Part shown: positions 41,005 to 52,509 of the stretch, piece by piece | Numbering within the stretch: the first letter of the stretch is position 1 | Layout of the letters: the number at the start of each line of letters is the position of its first letter | Origin: Streptomyces sp. BA2 | Lineage (GTDB): Bacteria > Actinomycetota > Actinomycetes > Streptomycetales > Streptomycetaceae | DNA: 64,000 nt | Direction: 5' to 3' | Assembly: GCF_009769735.1 (NCBI RefSeq) | Contig: NZ_WSRO01000002.1 | Location: 8,853,001 to 8,917,000, forward strand | Notes under the pieces: model-generated | Database searches by the model: none | Seen by the model: only the letters and a program-made list of their open reading frames with translations | Told to the model about the DNA's origin: nothing | Made by a program: the position numbers and the translations under genes

Positions 41005-41995
41005 GCGCATCGGTGGCGGCGTCGGCGTAACGGCGGGCCAAGTGCGCGAAGGCGGCCTTGAGTTCAGGCGGGCCGACGACCTCGATGTCGGCGTCGAACC
41101 CGCCGATGGCGGCGGCGAGACCGGGCCATGACCATGAGCCGAGGACGAGTCGGCAGCGGTCCGGGCCGAGTTCCTCGACGACCCCCTCGCGGCTGTAGCG
41201 CGACACAGCGGCCGCGGGCAGGTCGAGGATCACCTCGCCGCGGCAGGGCCGGCCCGAGCCGTCGAAGCCCTGGAACCTGCCCGCGACGAAGGCGGCCACC
41301 TCGCCGCCGGGCACTTCGCGCGGGGTGAAGCGGGGCCCCGTCGGGGTGCGCGGGGTGATCCGGTCCGCGCGGAAGGTGCGCCAGTCCTCGCGGTCGAGGT
41401 CCCAGGCGACCAGATACCAGCGCGAGCCCCAGGTGACGAGGTGGTGGGGCTGCACCCGGCGCGGAGGGGGATCGGCTCGACCGTCGTCGGTGGCCGCCTG
41501 CGGGGAGACGGGGGCGTAATCGAAGCGCAGCTCTTCCCGGGCGTGCACGGCGGTGCTGAGGGCCATGAGCACGTTGCCGGAGACCTGTGGGTTCGGCGAG
41601 GCGGAGGGCCGCTCGACGGCGGTCACTTGGAGGGTGTCGATGCGGCGGCGGAGCCGGGCCGGCATGACCTGCCGGACCGTGGTCAGCGCACGCGCCGCGG
41701 CTTCCTCGATGCCCGCGCCGGTGGTGGTGGCGATCTGGAGGGCGACGGCGAGGGCGACGGCCTGTTCGTCGTCGAACAGCAGCGGGGGCAGTTCCGTGCC
41801 CGCGTCAAGGCGGTAGCCCCCGTCGGGCCCCTTGACGGCCACGACGGGGTAGCCGAGCTCGCGAAGGCGATCGGCGTCACGGCGTACGGTGCGTGGGCTG
41901 ACGCCAAGACGCTCGGCCAGCAGCGCCCCTGGCCAGTCCCGGCGCGCCTGGAGCAGCGAGAGCAGCGAGAGCAGTCGCCCTGAGGTCTTCGGCAT
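40934..41995 (-). CDS. WYL-domain transcriptional regulator (YafY-like)
   Basis: 353 residues from the ATG at 41995. N-terminal DeoR-type helix-turn-helix (GALLAERLGVSPRTVRRDADRLRELGYPV, about 23-51) and a WYL domain (QPHHLVTWGSRWYLVAWDLDREDWRTFRADRI, about 202-233; the WYL triad reads WYL). WYL domains bind nucleic acids or nucleotides and often control DNA-damage or defence genes. It is divergent from a DinB-like/AlkZ-like operon with a 12-bp perfect dyad between, and is the likely regulator of that operon. The C-terminal about 35 residues are Ser/Gly/Arg-rich. Confidence 0.92.
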   Translation of the reverse strand: MPKTSGRLLSLLSLLQARRDWPGALLAERLGVSPRTVRRDADRLRELGYPVVAVKGPDGGYRLDAGTELPPLLFDDEQAVALAVALQIATTTGAGIEEAAARALTTVRQVMPARLRRRIDTLQVTAVERPSASPNPQVSGNVLMALSTAVHAREELRFDYAPVSPQAATDDGRADPPPRRVQPHHLVTWGSRWYLVAWDLDREDWRTFRADRITPRTPTGPRFTPREVPGGEVAAFVAGRFQGFDGSGRPCRGEVILDLPAAAVSRYSREGVVEELGPDRCRLVLGSWSWPGLAAAIGGFDADIEVVGPPELKAAFAHLARRYADAATDAPTCSGPGSGRTPLSGRSAASRPP

Positions 41996-42008
41996 GGCTT
42001 CAGTTTGC

Positions 42009-42043
42009 CAAGAGAAGCGGCCACAACCTGACCGCTTCTCTTG
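42009..42043. promoter_or_regulatory. Perfect 12-bp dyad between WYL gene and DinB operon
   Basis: CAAGAGAAGCGG (42009-42020) and CCGCTTCTCTTG (42032-42043) are exact reverse complements separated by 11 bp. The dyad begins 14 bp upstream of the WYL start codon and ends 51 bp before the DinB-like start, so one bound regulator could block both promoters. Confidence 0.75.
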
Positions 42044-42093
42044 CGAAGGTCGTACCTGCCAGACACCGAGCACGACCGGAAGGCCCGACCACA

Positions 42094-42753
42094 GTGACCA
42101 CCACACCCACGCCCGCCTCACCGACCTCGCCCACCTCGGCGCTCGACGCCGAGCGCATCGACCTGCTCGCCGGGCTCGCGACAGCGCGATCGGCCCTGAC
42201 CAATACGGTGCGTGGGATCGGGGACGAGGAGGCGGGTCAGCGGCCGACCGTCAGCACGCTGTGCCTGGGCGGGCTGATCAAGCATGTCGCGTCCGTCGAG
42301 GAGGGATGGCTGCGCTTCGTCGTCGACGGCCCGGCGGCCATGCGCTACGACCTGCCCGACGGTGTCACCTGGGACGACCTCGCTGCTGGTACCGCCCGCG
42401 AGTTCCCGCAGTGGGCGATCGACCACCAGAACGGCTTCCGGATGCTGCCCGGCGAGACGCTGGCCGCCATCCTCGCGCGCTACGAGGAAGTCGCCGCCCG
42501 CAGCGAGGAGATCATCGCCTCCGTACCCGACCTTTCGGTGAGGCACGCGCTGCCGGAGGCCCCCTGGCACGAGCCGGGAGCCGTACGCAGCGTGCGCGGG
42601 GTGCTGATGCACGTCATCGCCGAGACCGCCCAGCACGCCGGCCACGCGGACATCCTGCGCGAGGCGCTCGACGGCCGGAAGCATGAAACTGACCGAAGGA
42701 TCGACCGGGCCGTGGCGCCGGGTACCTCACACGCCGCAGGAGGCCTCCTATGA
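42094..42753 (+). CDS. DinB family protein
   Basis: 219 residues. GTG at 42094, preceded by GGAAGG at 10 nt. The four-helix-bundle DinB pattern is seen: LAGLATARSALTNTVRGI, CLGGLIKHVASVEEGWLRFVVDG with a metal-binding His near 65, and the C-terminal LMHVIAETAQHAGHADILREAL containing two further His residues (near 171 and 179), which complete the three-His site. DinB proteins are metal-binding thiol transferases (bacillithiol/mycothiol) or stress proteins. Its stop overlaps the ATG of the next gene (ATGA). Confidence 0.9.
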   Translation: MTTTPTPASPTSPTSALDAERIDLLAGLATARSALTNTVRGIGDEEAGQRPTVSTLCLGGLIKHVASVEEGWLRFVVDGPAAMRYDLPDGVTWDDLAAGTAREFPQWAIDHQNGFRMLPGETLAAILARYEEVAARSEEIIASVPDLSVRHALPEAPWHEPGAVRSVRGVLMHVIAETAQHAGHADILREALDGRKHETDRRIDRAVAPGTSHAAGGLL

Positions 42754-43853
42754 CCGTTCTCGACAACCGGGCGCTCAACCGCGCGACGCTCGCCCGGCAA
42801 CTGCTCCTCGAGCGGTCCGACGTACCGGCCCTCGACGCCGTCGCGCACCTCGGCGGTCTCCAGGCACAGGAACCGCAGGAGCCGTTCTTCGGCCTCTGGT
42901 CGCGGCTGCGGGCGTTCGACCCGGCGGAACTATCGGACCATCTCGCCCGGCGGCGCGTGGTGCGCACCCACCTCATGCGCCGCACCGTCCACCTCGTCAC
43001 CGCCGACGACGCCCTGGCCTGGCGCGCCCGCCACGACACGATGCTGCGCCAACGGGTGCTCGGGGTATACCGCAACGAACTCGACGGGACGGACCTCGAC
43101 GAGCTCGCGGCAGCGGGCCGGAAGGTCATGGCCGACGGTGAACCGCGCTCGATGACTCAACTCGCGCGTGCACTCGCCGAGCGCTGGCCGGAGCCGGGGC
43201 CACGGGCGCTCGGGGAGATGCTGATGGCCGTCGTCCCGATGGTGCAGATGCCGCCGCGCGGGCTCTGGCGCACGAAGGCGGGAGTGCGCAACGCCCCGCT
43301 CTCGTCCTGGCTGGAGCGCGAGGTCGACCCTCCGTCCCCGGACGGCTCCGATCCCGTGGGACAGGCGCTGCTGCGGCGCTACCTTGCCGCGTTCGGCCCC
43401 GCAGCCTCGGCCGACCTGCGCGCCTGGTGCGGTCTCGCCGGTCTGCCCGCCGCCGTCACCGCCCTGCGCGGGGAGCTGATCACCTTCCGGGACGAGCGGG
43501 GCCGGGAACTGCTCGACCTCCCCGACGCGCCGCGCCCGGACCCCGACGCGCCTGCCCCGGTGCGGTTCCTGCCGGCGTTCGACAACGCGATCCTCGGCTA
43601 TCAGGACCGCACCCGGATCATCGACGACGCCCACCGCGGCCTGTCGGTCGCCGGCGCCCGCGTCGTCCTGGTCGACGGCCGGGTCGCCGCCACCTGGACG
43701 GTTGAGGCAGAAACCGTGACGGTCACCCCACTGGGCCGTCTCCCCCGCGCCGACCGCGCAGCGGTCACCGAGGAGGGGCAGGCGCTGGCGGCGTTCCTCT
43801 CCGACGGCGAGAGCGACCGCGTACGCATCTCGGCCTCCGGCTCGCCGCAGTGA
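42750..43853 (+). CDS. Winged-helix DNA-binding protein, AlkZ-like glycosylase family
   Basis: 367 residues. Fits the HTH_42 / DUF1006 family: N-terminal NRATLARQLLLERSDVPALDAVAHLGGLQAQEPQEPFFGLWSRL with the QAQ motif near 36-38, RRVVRTHLMRRTVHLVTADD, a central winged helix, and FLPAFDNAILGYQDRTRII near 272. AlkZ (YcaQ) glycosylases use a QxQ motif to excise bulky or crosslinked alkyl-bases, giving genotoxin resistance. Activity here is inferred. Translationally coupled to the upstream DinB-like gene, with a WYL regulator divergent. Confidence 0.86.
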   Translation: MTVLDNRALNRATLARQLLLERSDVPALDAVAHLGGLQAQEPQEPFFGLWSRLRAFDPAELSDHLARRRVVRTHLMRRTVHLVTADDALAWRARHDTMLRQRVLGVYRNELDGTDLDELAAAGRKVMADGEPRSMTQLARALAERWPEPGPRALGEMLMAVVPMVQMPPRGLWRTKAGVRNAPLSSWLEREVDPPSPDGSDPVGQALLRRYLAAFGPAASADLRAWCGLAGLPAAVTALRGELITFRDERGRELLDLPDAPRPDPDAPAPVRFLPAFDNAILGYQDRTRIIDDAHRGLSVAGARVVLVDGRVAATWTVEAETVTVTPLGRLPRADRAAVTEEGQALAAFLSDGESDRVRISASGSPQ

Positions 43854-43872
43854 GGGTGGTGTCGTGAACTCC

Positions 43873-43883
43873 TTGGTCACCAA
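43873..43883. promoter_or_regulatory. Operator-like palindrome upstream of the RidA gene
   Basis: TTGGTCACCAA is a perfect palindrome around a single central base. About 65 bp downstream GGTTTCCCAGTAACC has partly symmetric GGTT/AACC ends. They lie within the 126-bp region before the RidA gene. No regulator gene is adjacent, so any binding factor is unknown. Confidence 0.35.
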
Positions 43884-43979
43884 ACGGTTCCTCAGTCACC
43901 GGAAAGTGCGTTCTTCCACGTCAGCGGCCACTCTCCTAAGGTTTCCCAGTAACCACCGGAGACCAAGGAGACAGACAGC

Positions 43980-44399
43980 ATGGCCATCACTCTGGTAGAT
44001 CCCGACGGATTGCCGAAGACCGACTCCTACCGGCAGGTGTCGGTCGCGACGGGTTCGAAGCTGGTGTTCCTCGCCGGGCAGGTCTCCTGGGATGCCGAGG
44101 GAGTCACGGTGGGCGAAGGCGACCTCGCCGCTCAGGTCGAGCAGTGTTACCTCAACGTCGCCACGGCCCTCGCCGGGGTCGGCGCCTCCTTCGACGACGT
44201 GGCGAAGCTGACCGTGTACGTCGTCGACTGGACGCCGGACAAGATGCCCCTCTTCGGAGAGGGCGTCGCACGGGCGGCCGCGAAGCTGGGGGTCACGCCG
44301 GTACCGCCGGGCACGCTGGTGGGCGTTGCGGCGCTGGACGTCCCCGAACATCTGGTGGAGGTCGAGGCCACCGCGGTCATCGAGGAGAAGAGCCGTTGA
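43980..44399 (+). CDS. RidA family protein
   Basis: 139 residues. RidA/YjgF pattern: YRQVSVATGSKLVFLAGQVSWDAEG at about 18-42, LAAQVEQCYLNVATALAGVGASFDDVAKLTVYVVD and a C-terminal PPGTLVGVAALDVPEHLVEVEATAVI. The conserved Arg of the imine deaminase site (normally RxxV/xVAAL) falls in the LVGVAALD position where Arg is not seen, so true 2-iminobutanoate deaminase activity is doubtful. AAGGAG precedes the ATG. The stop overlaps the TTG start of the following gene. Confidence 0.88.
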   Translation: MAITLVDPDGLPKTDSYRQVSVATGSKLVFLAGQVSWDAEGVTVGEGDLAAQVEQCYLNVATALAGVGASFDDVAKLTVYVVDWTPDKMPLFGEGVARAAAKLGVTPVPPGTLVGVAALDVPEHLVEVEATAVIEEKSR

Positions 44400-45001
44400 C
44401 GACCTTCCGGCAGCACATGGCGGAGATGTCCGCTCGCACCCTGGCGGAGTTCCCCGAAGAGGTGACCGCCGACATCTACGCGGTCACGTTCCGGATCGAC
44501 AGCGTCGACCAGGACCCGAGGTTCCCGTACCTGGCGATCGGCTACACCACCGAGACCGAGGTGGCTCGGCAGCTCGCGGAGACGAACGGGTCGGAGCCCT
44601 GGGAGACCCGCTGGAACTACGCCTACTTCCCGCCGTCGGGGCTGGAAGGCGTCCGCGTCATCGGCCACGACCCCGCACACGACCCGTTCGGCGCCGATCT
44701 GCACCGGAAAGAAGCGGTGGCCGAAGACCTCTGGTACGAGGAGGAGGGCGGCCTCGCCGAGGAGGAGCAGGACGAACGCGGCGAAGTGCTTGCGGAACAG
44801 TTCCACGAACTCTGCGTCGGCGTCGCGCGCCGACTCCACGAGGACGGTCACATCGTCAGCGTTCTCGGACGGCCCCTGCCGGTGATCCTCTACGACATGT
44901 TCGACCCCGACGAGATGTTCACCCTGACCCGAGCCGCCAACCCGCCCGAACTGGTCACCGACTTCCTGAGCGAGGACCCGCAGGGACAGCCACAGGCCTG
45001 A
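44396..45001 (+). CDS. Hypothetical protein (DUF4303-like?), TTG start
   Basis: 201 residues from a TTG start at 44396, with GAGGAG 8 nt upstream; TTGA overlaps the RidA stop, so the two are coupled. The protein is acidic, mixed alpha-beta (EVTADIYAVTFRIDSVDQDPRFPYLAIGYTTE; WETRWNYAYFPPSG) with a strongly acidic central EEEGGLAEEEQDERGEV. The layout resembles DUF4303-type proteins loosely; I am not sure of the family. No signal peptide. Convergent with the glgB gene (15 bp). Confidence 0.72.
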   Translation: MTTFRQHMAEMSARTLAEFPEEVTADIYAVTFRIDSVDQDPRFPYLAIGYTTETEVARQLAETNGSEPWETRWNYAYFPPSGLEGVRVIGHDPAHDPFGADLHRKEAVAEDLWYEEEGGLAEEEQDERGEVLAEQFHELCVGVARRLHEDGHIVSVLGRPLPVILYDMFDPDEMFTLTRAANPPELVTDFLSEDPQGQPQA

Positions 45002-45016
45002 AGCGTGCGTTCGTCG

Positions 45017-47296
45017 TCACGCGGACGCGTGTGGCCTCAGCCAGACACCCGCCAGCGGTGGAAGAGTCAACGTGATGGATGCGGCGAAGCCGTGGCCGGC
45101 CTGGGGCTCTTGCCGGACGGGGGCATCGTTTCCGACTCCGCCGCCGCCGTAGCGCGACGCGTCGGTGTTGAGGATCTCTTCCCAGGCTTCACCCGCCTCG
45201 GGGGGTACCCCGAGCCGGTAGTCGTGGCGGACCACCGGCGAGAAGTTGAAGACGGCCATGAGCGGGCTGCCGTCGGAGGCGTGGCGGAGGAAGGCGAAGA
45301 CATTGTCCTCGGCGGCGTCAGTGGTGATCCAGGTGAAGCCGGACGGGGAGGTGTCCCGCTCCCACAGGGACGGCGTCGCGACGTAGTGCTGGTTCAGATC
45401 GGCTACGAGATGCTGGATCGCCCGGTGCTCCAGGTGCGCCGGGTGATTCTCTCCGAGCACCCACCACTGAGGCCCTTCGCGTTCCGACCACTCCGCTCCC
45501 TGCGCGAACTCCTGTCCCATGAAGAGGAGTTGCTTGCCGGGGTGGGCCCACATGTAGGCGAGGTAGGCGCGGTGGTTGGCGCGCCGCTGCCACCAGTCGC
45601 CCGGCATCTTGTCGACCAACGCCCTTTTTCCGTGCACGACTTCGTCGTGGGAGAGAGGCAGGACGTAGTTCTCGCTGTAGGCGTACACCATCGAGAACGT
45701 CATCTCGTCGTGGTGGTACTTGCGGTGCACGGGCTCGTGGGAGATGTAGGCCAGGGAGTCATGGGACCAGCCCATGTTCCACTTGAGCCCGAACCCCAGA
45801 CCTCCGAGTCCGGCCGCCGAGGGGTGGTCCGTGGCCCGGGTGACCCCGTCCCACGCCGTGGACTCCTCCGCGATGGTGACGACGCCCGGACAGCGGCGGT
45901 AGACGGTGGCGTTCATCTCTTGGAGGAAGGCGACGGCGTCGAGGTTCTCGCGGCCTCCGTGCATGTTCGGGGACCATTCGCCGTCCTCGCGCGAGTAGTC
46001 GAGGTAGAGCATCGAGGCGACGGCGTCGACGCGAAGACCGTCGATGTGGAACTCCTCGCACCAGTAAGTGGCGTTCGCTACGAGGAAGTTGCGGACCTCC
46101 TTGCGGCCGTAGTCGAAGACCAGCGTGCCCCAGTCGGGGTGCTCGGCCTGCCGGGGATCCTGCGGCTCGTACAGGTGTGGGCCGTCGAACGCGGCCAGGG
46201 CCCAGTCGTCGCGCGGGAAATGGCCGGGGACCCAGTCCAGGAGGACGCCGATTCCGGCCTGGTGCAGCGTGTCGATCAGGTACTTGAAGTCGTCGGGAGA
46301 TCCGAAGCGTGCCGTGGGGGCGTAGAAGCCCGTGACCTGATAGCCCCAGGAGCCGCCGAAGGGGTGCTCGGACACGGGCATCAGCTCGACATGAGTGAAG
46401 CCCAACTCCCGTACATAGTCCGCCAGTTCCGTTGCCAGTTCGCGGTAGGTGGATCCCTGTCTCCACGAGCCGAGGTGAACCTCGTACACGGACATGGGAG
46501 CTTCGTGGACGGGGCGGTCGGCCCGGTGCTCCATCCATCGGGCGTCGCCCCACACGTGGTGGCTGCTCGTCACGACGGAGGCCGTCGCCGGTGGGGTCTG
46601 CGTGCGGCGCGCCATCGGGTCCGCGCGCTGCGTACGGGAGCCGTCGCCTCGGGTGATCTCGAATTTGTACATCGTCCCTTCGCCCAGGCCGGGCACGAAG
46701 AGCTCCCACACGCCCGATGACCCGAGTGACCGCATGGGCAGCGCGGTTCCGTCCCAGTGGCAGAAGTCGCCGCAGATCCGCACGCCGACCGCGTTGGGGG
46801 CCCACACGGCGAATCGTGTGCCCTGGACCCCTTGGTGCTCTCTCACATGCGCGCCGAGCGCCGTCCAGAGTTGCTCGTGGCGGCCTTCGGAGATGAGGTG
46901 CAGATCCAGCTCGCCCAGGGTGGGAAGGAAGCGGTACGGGTCCTCCATCTCCAGGACGGCCTCGGGGTAGTGCACGCGAAGCTGGTAGGGCGTGGGCCCC
47001 TGGGCCATGGGAATGCCGCCCGAGAACAGGCCGTCGCCCTCGTCGTGCAGCTCCCACGCGAGGCCGTCCAGCACGACGGACACCGCCTTCGCGCCGGGCC
47101 GCAGGCAGCGCAGATGTACGCCGTGGGGCACGGGATGCGCACCGAGTACGGCGTGCGGGTCGTGATGGGCGCCGCGCAACAGCCGGTCCCGTTCGGCGGC
47201 GGCCAGTGGGGGCATCGCGCACGCACCGCGGACGGCTGTGGTTGCCGAGGTCGCAGTGGTGGCTGTTGCGGCTGGGGACACGTCGGTGACGGCCAT
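45017..47296 (-). CDS. glgB: 1,4-alpha-glucan branching enzyme
   Basis: 759 residues. GH13 branching enzyme that introduces alpha-1,6 branches into the glucan made by GlgE. N-terminal carbohydrate-binding modules (about 1-230; [25 protein letters not shown]), then the GH13 barrel: [10 protein letters not shown] near 366, catalytic Asp in [19 protein letters not shown] near 430-448, catalytic Glu in [10 protein letters not shown] near 488, and [13 protein letters not shown] near 555. The length and the N-terminal extension are typical of actinobacterial GlgB. GAGGAG precedes the ATG. Last gene of the glgE-treS-mak-glgB operon (29 bp after mak). Confidence 0.96.
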   Translation of the reverse strand: MAVTDVSPAATATTATSATTAVRGACAMPPLAAAERDRLLRGAHHDPHAVLGAHPVPHGVHLRCLRPGAKAVSVVLDGLAWELHDEGDGLFSGGIPMAQGPTPYQLRVHYPEAVLEMEDPYRFLPTLGELDLHLISEGRHEQLWTALGAHVREHQGVQGTRFAVWAPNAVGVRICGDFCHWDGTALPMRSLGSSGVWELFVPGLGEGTMYKFEITRGDGSRTQRADPMARRTQTPPATASVVTSSHHVWGDARWMEHRADRPVHEAPMSVYEVHLGSWRQGSTYRELATELADYVRELGFTHVELMPVSEHPFGGSWGYQVTGFYAPTARFGSPDDFKYLIDTLHQAGIGVLLDWVPGHFPRDDWALAAFDGPHLYEPQDPRQAEHPDWGTLVFDYGRKEVRNFLVANATYWCEEFHIDGLRVDAVASMLYLDYSREDGEWSPNMHGGRENLDAVAFLQEMNATVYRRCPGVVTIAEESTAWDGVTRATDHPSAAGLGGLGFGLKWNMGWSHDSLAYISHEPVHRKYHHDEMTFSMVYAYSENYVLPLSHDEVVHGKRALVDKMPGDWWQRRANHRAYLAYMWAHPGKQLLFMGQEFAQGAEWSEREGPQWWVLGENHPAHLEHRAIQHLVADLNQHYVATPSLWERDTSPSGFTWITTDAAEDNVFAFLRHASDGSPLMAVFNFSPVVRHDYRLGVPPEAGEAWEEILNTDASRYGGGGVGNDAPVRQEPQAGHGFAASITLTLPPLAGVWLRPHASA

Positions 47297-47325
47297 GTGT
47301 GCTGCTCCTCGAACCGGGCGGGCGG

Positions 47326-48681
47326 TCAGTGGTGTCGGGCGAGACGTGCGACGGCCCGCAGGGGGACGGTGATCCAGTCAGGGCGGTGCGTCGCTTCGTA
47401 GAGGACTTCGTAGACGGCCCGGTCGGCCTCGTGCGCGTGCAGAAGCACCGGGATGTCCTGCGGATCGAAGAGGCCGGTCGCGCCGTATCCCTCGCAGAAG
47501 GCCGTACGGCAGCGCGCCGCCCACTCCGGCCTGGCCCCCTTCTCGACGTGGGCGGCGTAGTCGAAGGAACGCAGCATGCCGGCGATGTCGTGGATCGGAG
47601 AGCGATCGGCGCGCCGTTCCGCCAGGGGTTTGGCGGGCTCGCCCTCGAAGTCGACGACATGCCACCGGCCGTCGGCCCGCAGCACCTGACCCAGGTGGAG
47701 ATCACCGTGGATGCGCTGCAGGTGCAGACCGCCGTCCGCGGTGGCGAGCTTGATGAAGACCTCCCGCAGGCCCGGCACGTGCGAGCGCAGCGCGGGAACG
47801 GTGGCCGCCGCGTGCAGCAGCCGGTGCGTCATCTGGTCGGCCAGGCGTGTGTGGTGCTCCGCGGTCGGCTCGCCCACGGGGAACGATTCGGCGAGTGCCA
47901 CGTGCAACTCGCCCGTCAACCGGCCCAGTTCCCGGGCCTGATCGGAGAAGTCACCATGGGCGAGCGCCGATTGCAGGGCCAGGGACCAGCCGTCCGTCGC
48001 CCCGCGGAGGAAGCGCTGCACGACGCCGAGCGTGCCCCAGAACGGCTGGGAGGTGTGGAACCAGGCGACGGGCGCGGGCACGCGCGTGTATCCGTGCCGG
48101 GCAAGCACCCCTGGAATCTCCAGGTCGGGGTTGATGCCCGGCTGCACCCGGCGGAACAGCTTCAGGATGACCTCGTCGCCGTAGACGATGGACGTGTTCG
48201 ACTGCTCGGCCTCCAGGACGTGCGGCATGAGGCCCGCGGGAACCGCGGAGCGCGGGAACGACTCGAAGCGGAGCGCTCCCGTGGCGCCGCCGCGCCGTAT
48301 CCGGTCGAGGAGCAGGATCGTGGCCCGGGGGTCGTACAGCGCGTCGTAGACCAGCAGGTCCTGGCCGTGGGAACCCTCCATCCGGCCCAGGAGGCAGCCG
48401 TGCAGACGGGGCGGCAGATTGGTGACGGCGCCCAGCAACAACTGGTAACAGGCGGAGTCCTGGGGGAGTCCGTCCTGCTCGACGCGCACCAGCAGGTGAA
48501 AGACGTCGGGGGCCAGCTCCGTCGCGGCTGTCACGTAGACGCCGGTGACGGCACGCTCCCGGTGAGCGAACCATCTTTGCCTTGGCAGCCAGCGGCTCAA
48601 CAGGGCCGCCAGCGTCGGGCTGGCGATGGGATGAGGTTCGGTGTCGTACGACAGCAGCAGAGGCGAAGACATCAGCATCAC
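47326..48681 (-). CDS. mak (pep2): Maltokinase
   Basis: About 451 residues. Maltose + ATP to maltose-1-phosphate, feeding GlgE. The fold is aminoglycoside-phosphotransferase-like: catalytic loop [28 protein letters not shown] near 317-345 (HGDLH and DFEGEP), ATP-loop region near the N-terminus with [17 protein letters not shown]. The GTG/ATG cluster at 48681-48672 gives uncertain start; the first is used here. It lies 6 bp after treS; in Streptomyces mak and treS are usually adjacent, sometimes fused. Confidence 0.93.
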   Translation of the reverse strand: MMLMSSPLLLSYDTEPHPIASPTLAALLSRWLPRQRWFAHRERAVTGVYVTAATELAPDVFHLLVRVEQDGLPQDSACYQLLLGAVTNLPPRLHGCLLGRMEGSHGQDLLVYDALYDPRATILLLDRIRRGGATGALRFESFPRSAVPAGLMPHVLEAEQSNTSIVYGDEVILKLFRRVQPGINPDLEIPGVLARHGYTRVPAPVAWFHTSQPFWGTLGVVQRFLRGATDGWSLALQSALAHGDFSDQARELGRLTGELHVALAESFPVGEPTAEHHTRLADQMTHRLLHAAATVPALRSHVPGLREVFIKLATADGGLHLQRIHGDLHLGQVLRADGRWHVVDFEGEPAKPLAERRADRSPIHDIAGMLRSFDYAAHVEKGARPEWAARCRTAFCEGYGATGLFDPQDIPVLLHAHEADRAVYEVLYEATHRPDWITVPLRAVARLARHH

Positions 48682-48687
48682 GTCCGA

Positions 48688-50409
<1,722 letters not shown>

Positions 50410-50448
50410 GCATCCTCCGTTGCCGCACGGCTGGGGGCGCGTGCTTCC

Positions 50449-52419
50449 TCACTCGACCGCGCATACGTGCGCGGGGGACACGCCCGGCGTCAGACGGACG
50501 TAGATGGCCTCGCCCCACGTGTAGGTTTCGTCGGTCAGTTCGTCGCGCACGCGGAAGGACGAGCCGGGCGGGATGTTCAGACGCGTGCGGTCGAGGCGTA
50601 CGGTCGCTTCCTGGGCGTGGTGCGGGTCGAGGTTCACGACCACCAGCACCGTGTCGCCGGGCACATGACGGCTGTACGCGATCACCTGATCGTTGTCCAC
50701 GGAGTGGAAGTGCACGTTGCGCAGCCGGTGCAGCGCCGGATGGCGTCGACGGATCGCGTTGAGTGTGGTGATCAGCGGCGCGATGGTGCGTTCCTCGCGC
50801 TCCGCCGACTTCCAGTCACGGGGCCGCAGTTGGTACTTCTCGGAGTCCAGGTAGTCCTCGCTGCCGGGCTCGAGCGGCGTGCCCTCGCAGAGTTCGTAGC
50901 CGCTGTAGAGGCCCCACGTCGGCGAGAGGGTCGCGGCGAGCACCGCCCGCAGCTCGAAGGCCGGGCGGCCGCCGTTCTGGAGGATCTCAGGCAGTATGTC
51001 GGGGGTGTTGACGAAGAAGTTCGGCCGCATGTAGGCAGCCGTTTCACCGGCCAACTCCTGTACGTATGCGGTGAGTTCAGACTTGGTGTTGCGCCAGGTG
51101 AAGTACGTGTAGGACTGCTGGAAGCCGATGGCGGCCAGGGTGCGCATCATGGCCGGGCGCGTGAAGGCCTCCGCCAGGAAGATGACGTCGGGGTCGGTGC
51201 GGTTGATGTCGGCAAGCACCTGCTCCCAGAAGGCGACCGGCTTGGTGTGGGGATTGTCGACGCGGAAGATACGCACGCCGTGGTCCATCCAGAACCGCAG
51301 CAGGCGTAGGGTCTCGGCGATCAGGCCGGGCATGTCGCGGTCGAAGGCCAGCGGGTAGATGTCCTGGTACTTCTTCGGGGGGTTCTCCGCGTAGGCGATG
51401 CTGCCGTCGGCGCGGTGCTGGAACCACTCGGGGTGCTTGTCCACCCAGGGGTGGTCGGGGGAGCACTGCAGGGCGAAGTCCAGGGCGACTTCGAGGTGCA
51501 GGTCGCCGGCGCGGCGTACGAAGGCGTCGAAGTCCTCCAGGGTGCCAAGGTCGGGGTGGATCGCGTCGTGGCCGCCCTCGGGGGAGCCGATCGCCCAGGG
51601 CACGCCGACGTCGTGCGGGCCGGGGGAGAGGGAGTTGTTGGGCCCTTTGCGGAAGGTGGTTCCGATGGGGTGGATGGGCGGCAGATAGACGACGTCGAAG
51701 CCCATCGCGGCGATCGCAGGCAGCCGCTCGGCGGCCGTGCGGAAGGTGCCCGACTTCGGGGGCGCGCCCTCACGGACGATGGCACCCTCCGAGCGCGGGA
51801 AGAACTCGTACCAGGACGCGAACAGCGCCCGCTCCCGCTCCACGAGCAGCGGCAACGGCGCGCTCTCGGTGAGGCGTTCGCGCAGAGGGTGGGCCGACAC
51901 GAGCGCGCGCACCTCCGGTGCCGTGGCCGCCGCAAGACGGTCCAGCGGGGTGCGGGTGTCGTCGCGCAGCAGACCGAGCGCCGCCCGCAGGGTGGAGCGC
52001 GCCGCGTCGTCGGGTGCCTGGTCGAGCGCCCGCTCGAAGAGCCCGACCCCGTCCTCCAGGGTGACCCCGGTGTCCACGTCGGCGTGCACCTTGATCACCG
52101 CGTCACGCTGCCAGGCGGCCATGGGGTCGGTCCACGCCACGACGGTGAAAGACCAGTGGCCGATCGCGTCCGGCGTGACGTCGGTGGCCCAGCGGTCCGT
52201 CCCCGGCTCCAGCTCCCGCATGGCCCGGCGCCGGACGGTGAGGCCGTCGGGCGCGTACAGGACCGCCTCGGCGCCGATCACGGCGGAGCCTTCGGCGAAC
52301 ACGAGGGCCGTGACCTCGACGGCTTCGCCGACGACTGCCTTCGCCGGGCGCAGGCCGCCATGGACACAGGGCCGCACATCCTCGATGGGGATGCGGACGT
52401 GGCTGGGGTCCACCGACAT
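50449..52419 (-). CDS. glgE: Alpha-1,4-glucan:maltose-1-phosphate maltosyltransferase
   Basis: 656 residues from the ATG at 52419, preceded by GGAGGT at 7 nt; an upstream GTG at 52428 overlaps the ribosome binding site. GlgE transfers maltosyl units from maltose-1-phosphate to glucan ends. GH13_3 motifs: PPIHPIGTTFRKGPNN near 258, ALDFALQCSPDHPWV near 326, nucleophile Asp in IFRVDNPHTKPVAFWEQ near 390, acid/base Glu in VIFLAEAFTRPAMM near 415, plus an N-terminal N/S domain. It is the first gene of the operon glgE-treS-mak-glgB. Streptomyces may hold two glgE copies; which one this is cannot be told from here. Confidence 0.96.
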   Translation of the reverse strand: MSVDPSHVRIPIEDVRPCVHGGLRPAKAVVGEAVEVTALVFAEGSAVIGAEAVLYAPDGLTVRRRAMRELEPGTDRWATDVTPDAIGHWSFTVVAWTDPMAAWQRDAVIKVHADVDTGVTLEDGVGLFERALDQAPDDAARSTLRAALGLLRDDTRTPLDRLAAATAPEVRALVSAHPLRERLTESAPLPLLVERERALFASWYEFFPRSEGAIVREGAPPKSGTFRTAAERLPAIAAMGFDVVYLPPIHPIGTTFRKGPNNSLSPGPHDVGVPWAIGSPEGGHDAIHPDLGTLEDFDAFVRRAGDLHLEVALDFALQCSPDHPWVDKHPEWFQHRADGSIAYAENPPKKYQDIYPLAFDRDMPGLIAETLRLLRFWMDHGVRIFRVDNPHTKPVAFWEQVLADINRTDPDVIFLAEAFTRPAMMRTLAAIGFQQSYTYFTWRNTKSELTAYVQELAGETAAYMRPNFFVNTPDILPEILQNGGRPAFELRAVLAATLSPTWGLYSGYELCEGTPLEPGSEDYLDSEKYQLRPRDWKSAEREERTIAPLITTLNAIRRRHPALHRLRNVHFHSVDNDQVIAYSRHVPGDTVLVVVNLDPHHAQEATVRLDRTRLNIPPGSSFRVRDELTDETYTWGEAIYVRLTPGVSPAHVCAVE

Positions 52420-52509
52420 GCTGTCCACCTCCGGGGTCGTCCGGTGCGTTGTTCGTCTCGGCTGCGTTCCGTGAGCCTTCGTTCCTTGCGGCTTCGTCTC
52501 CTGCGTCCG

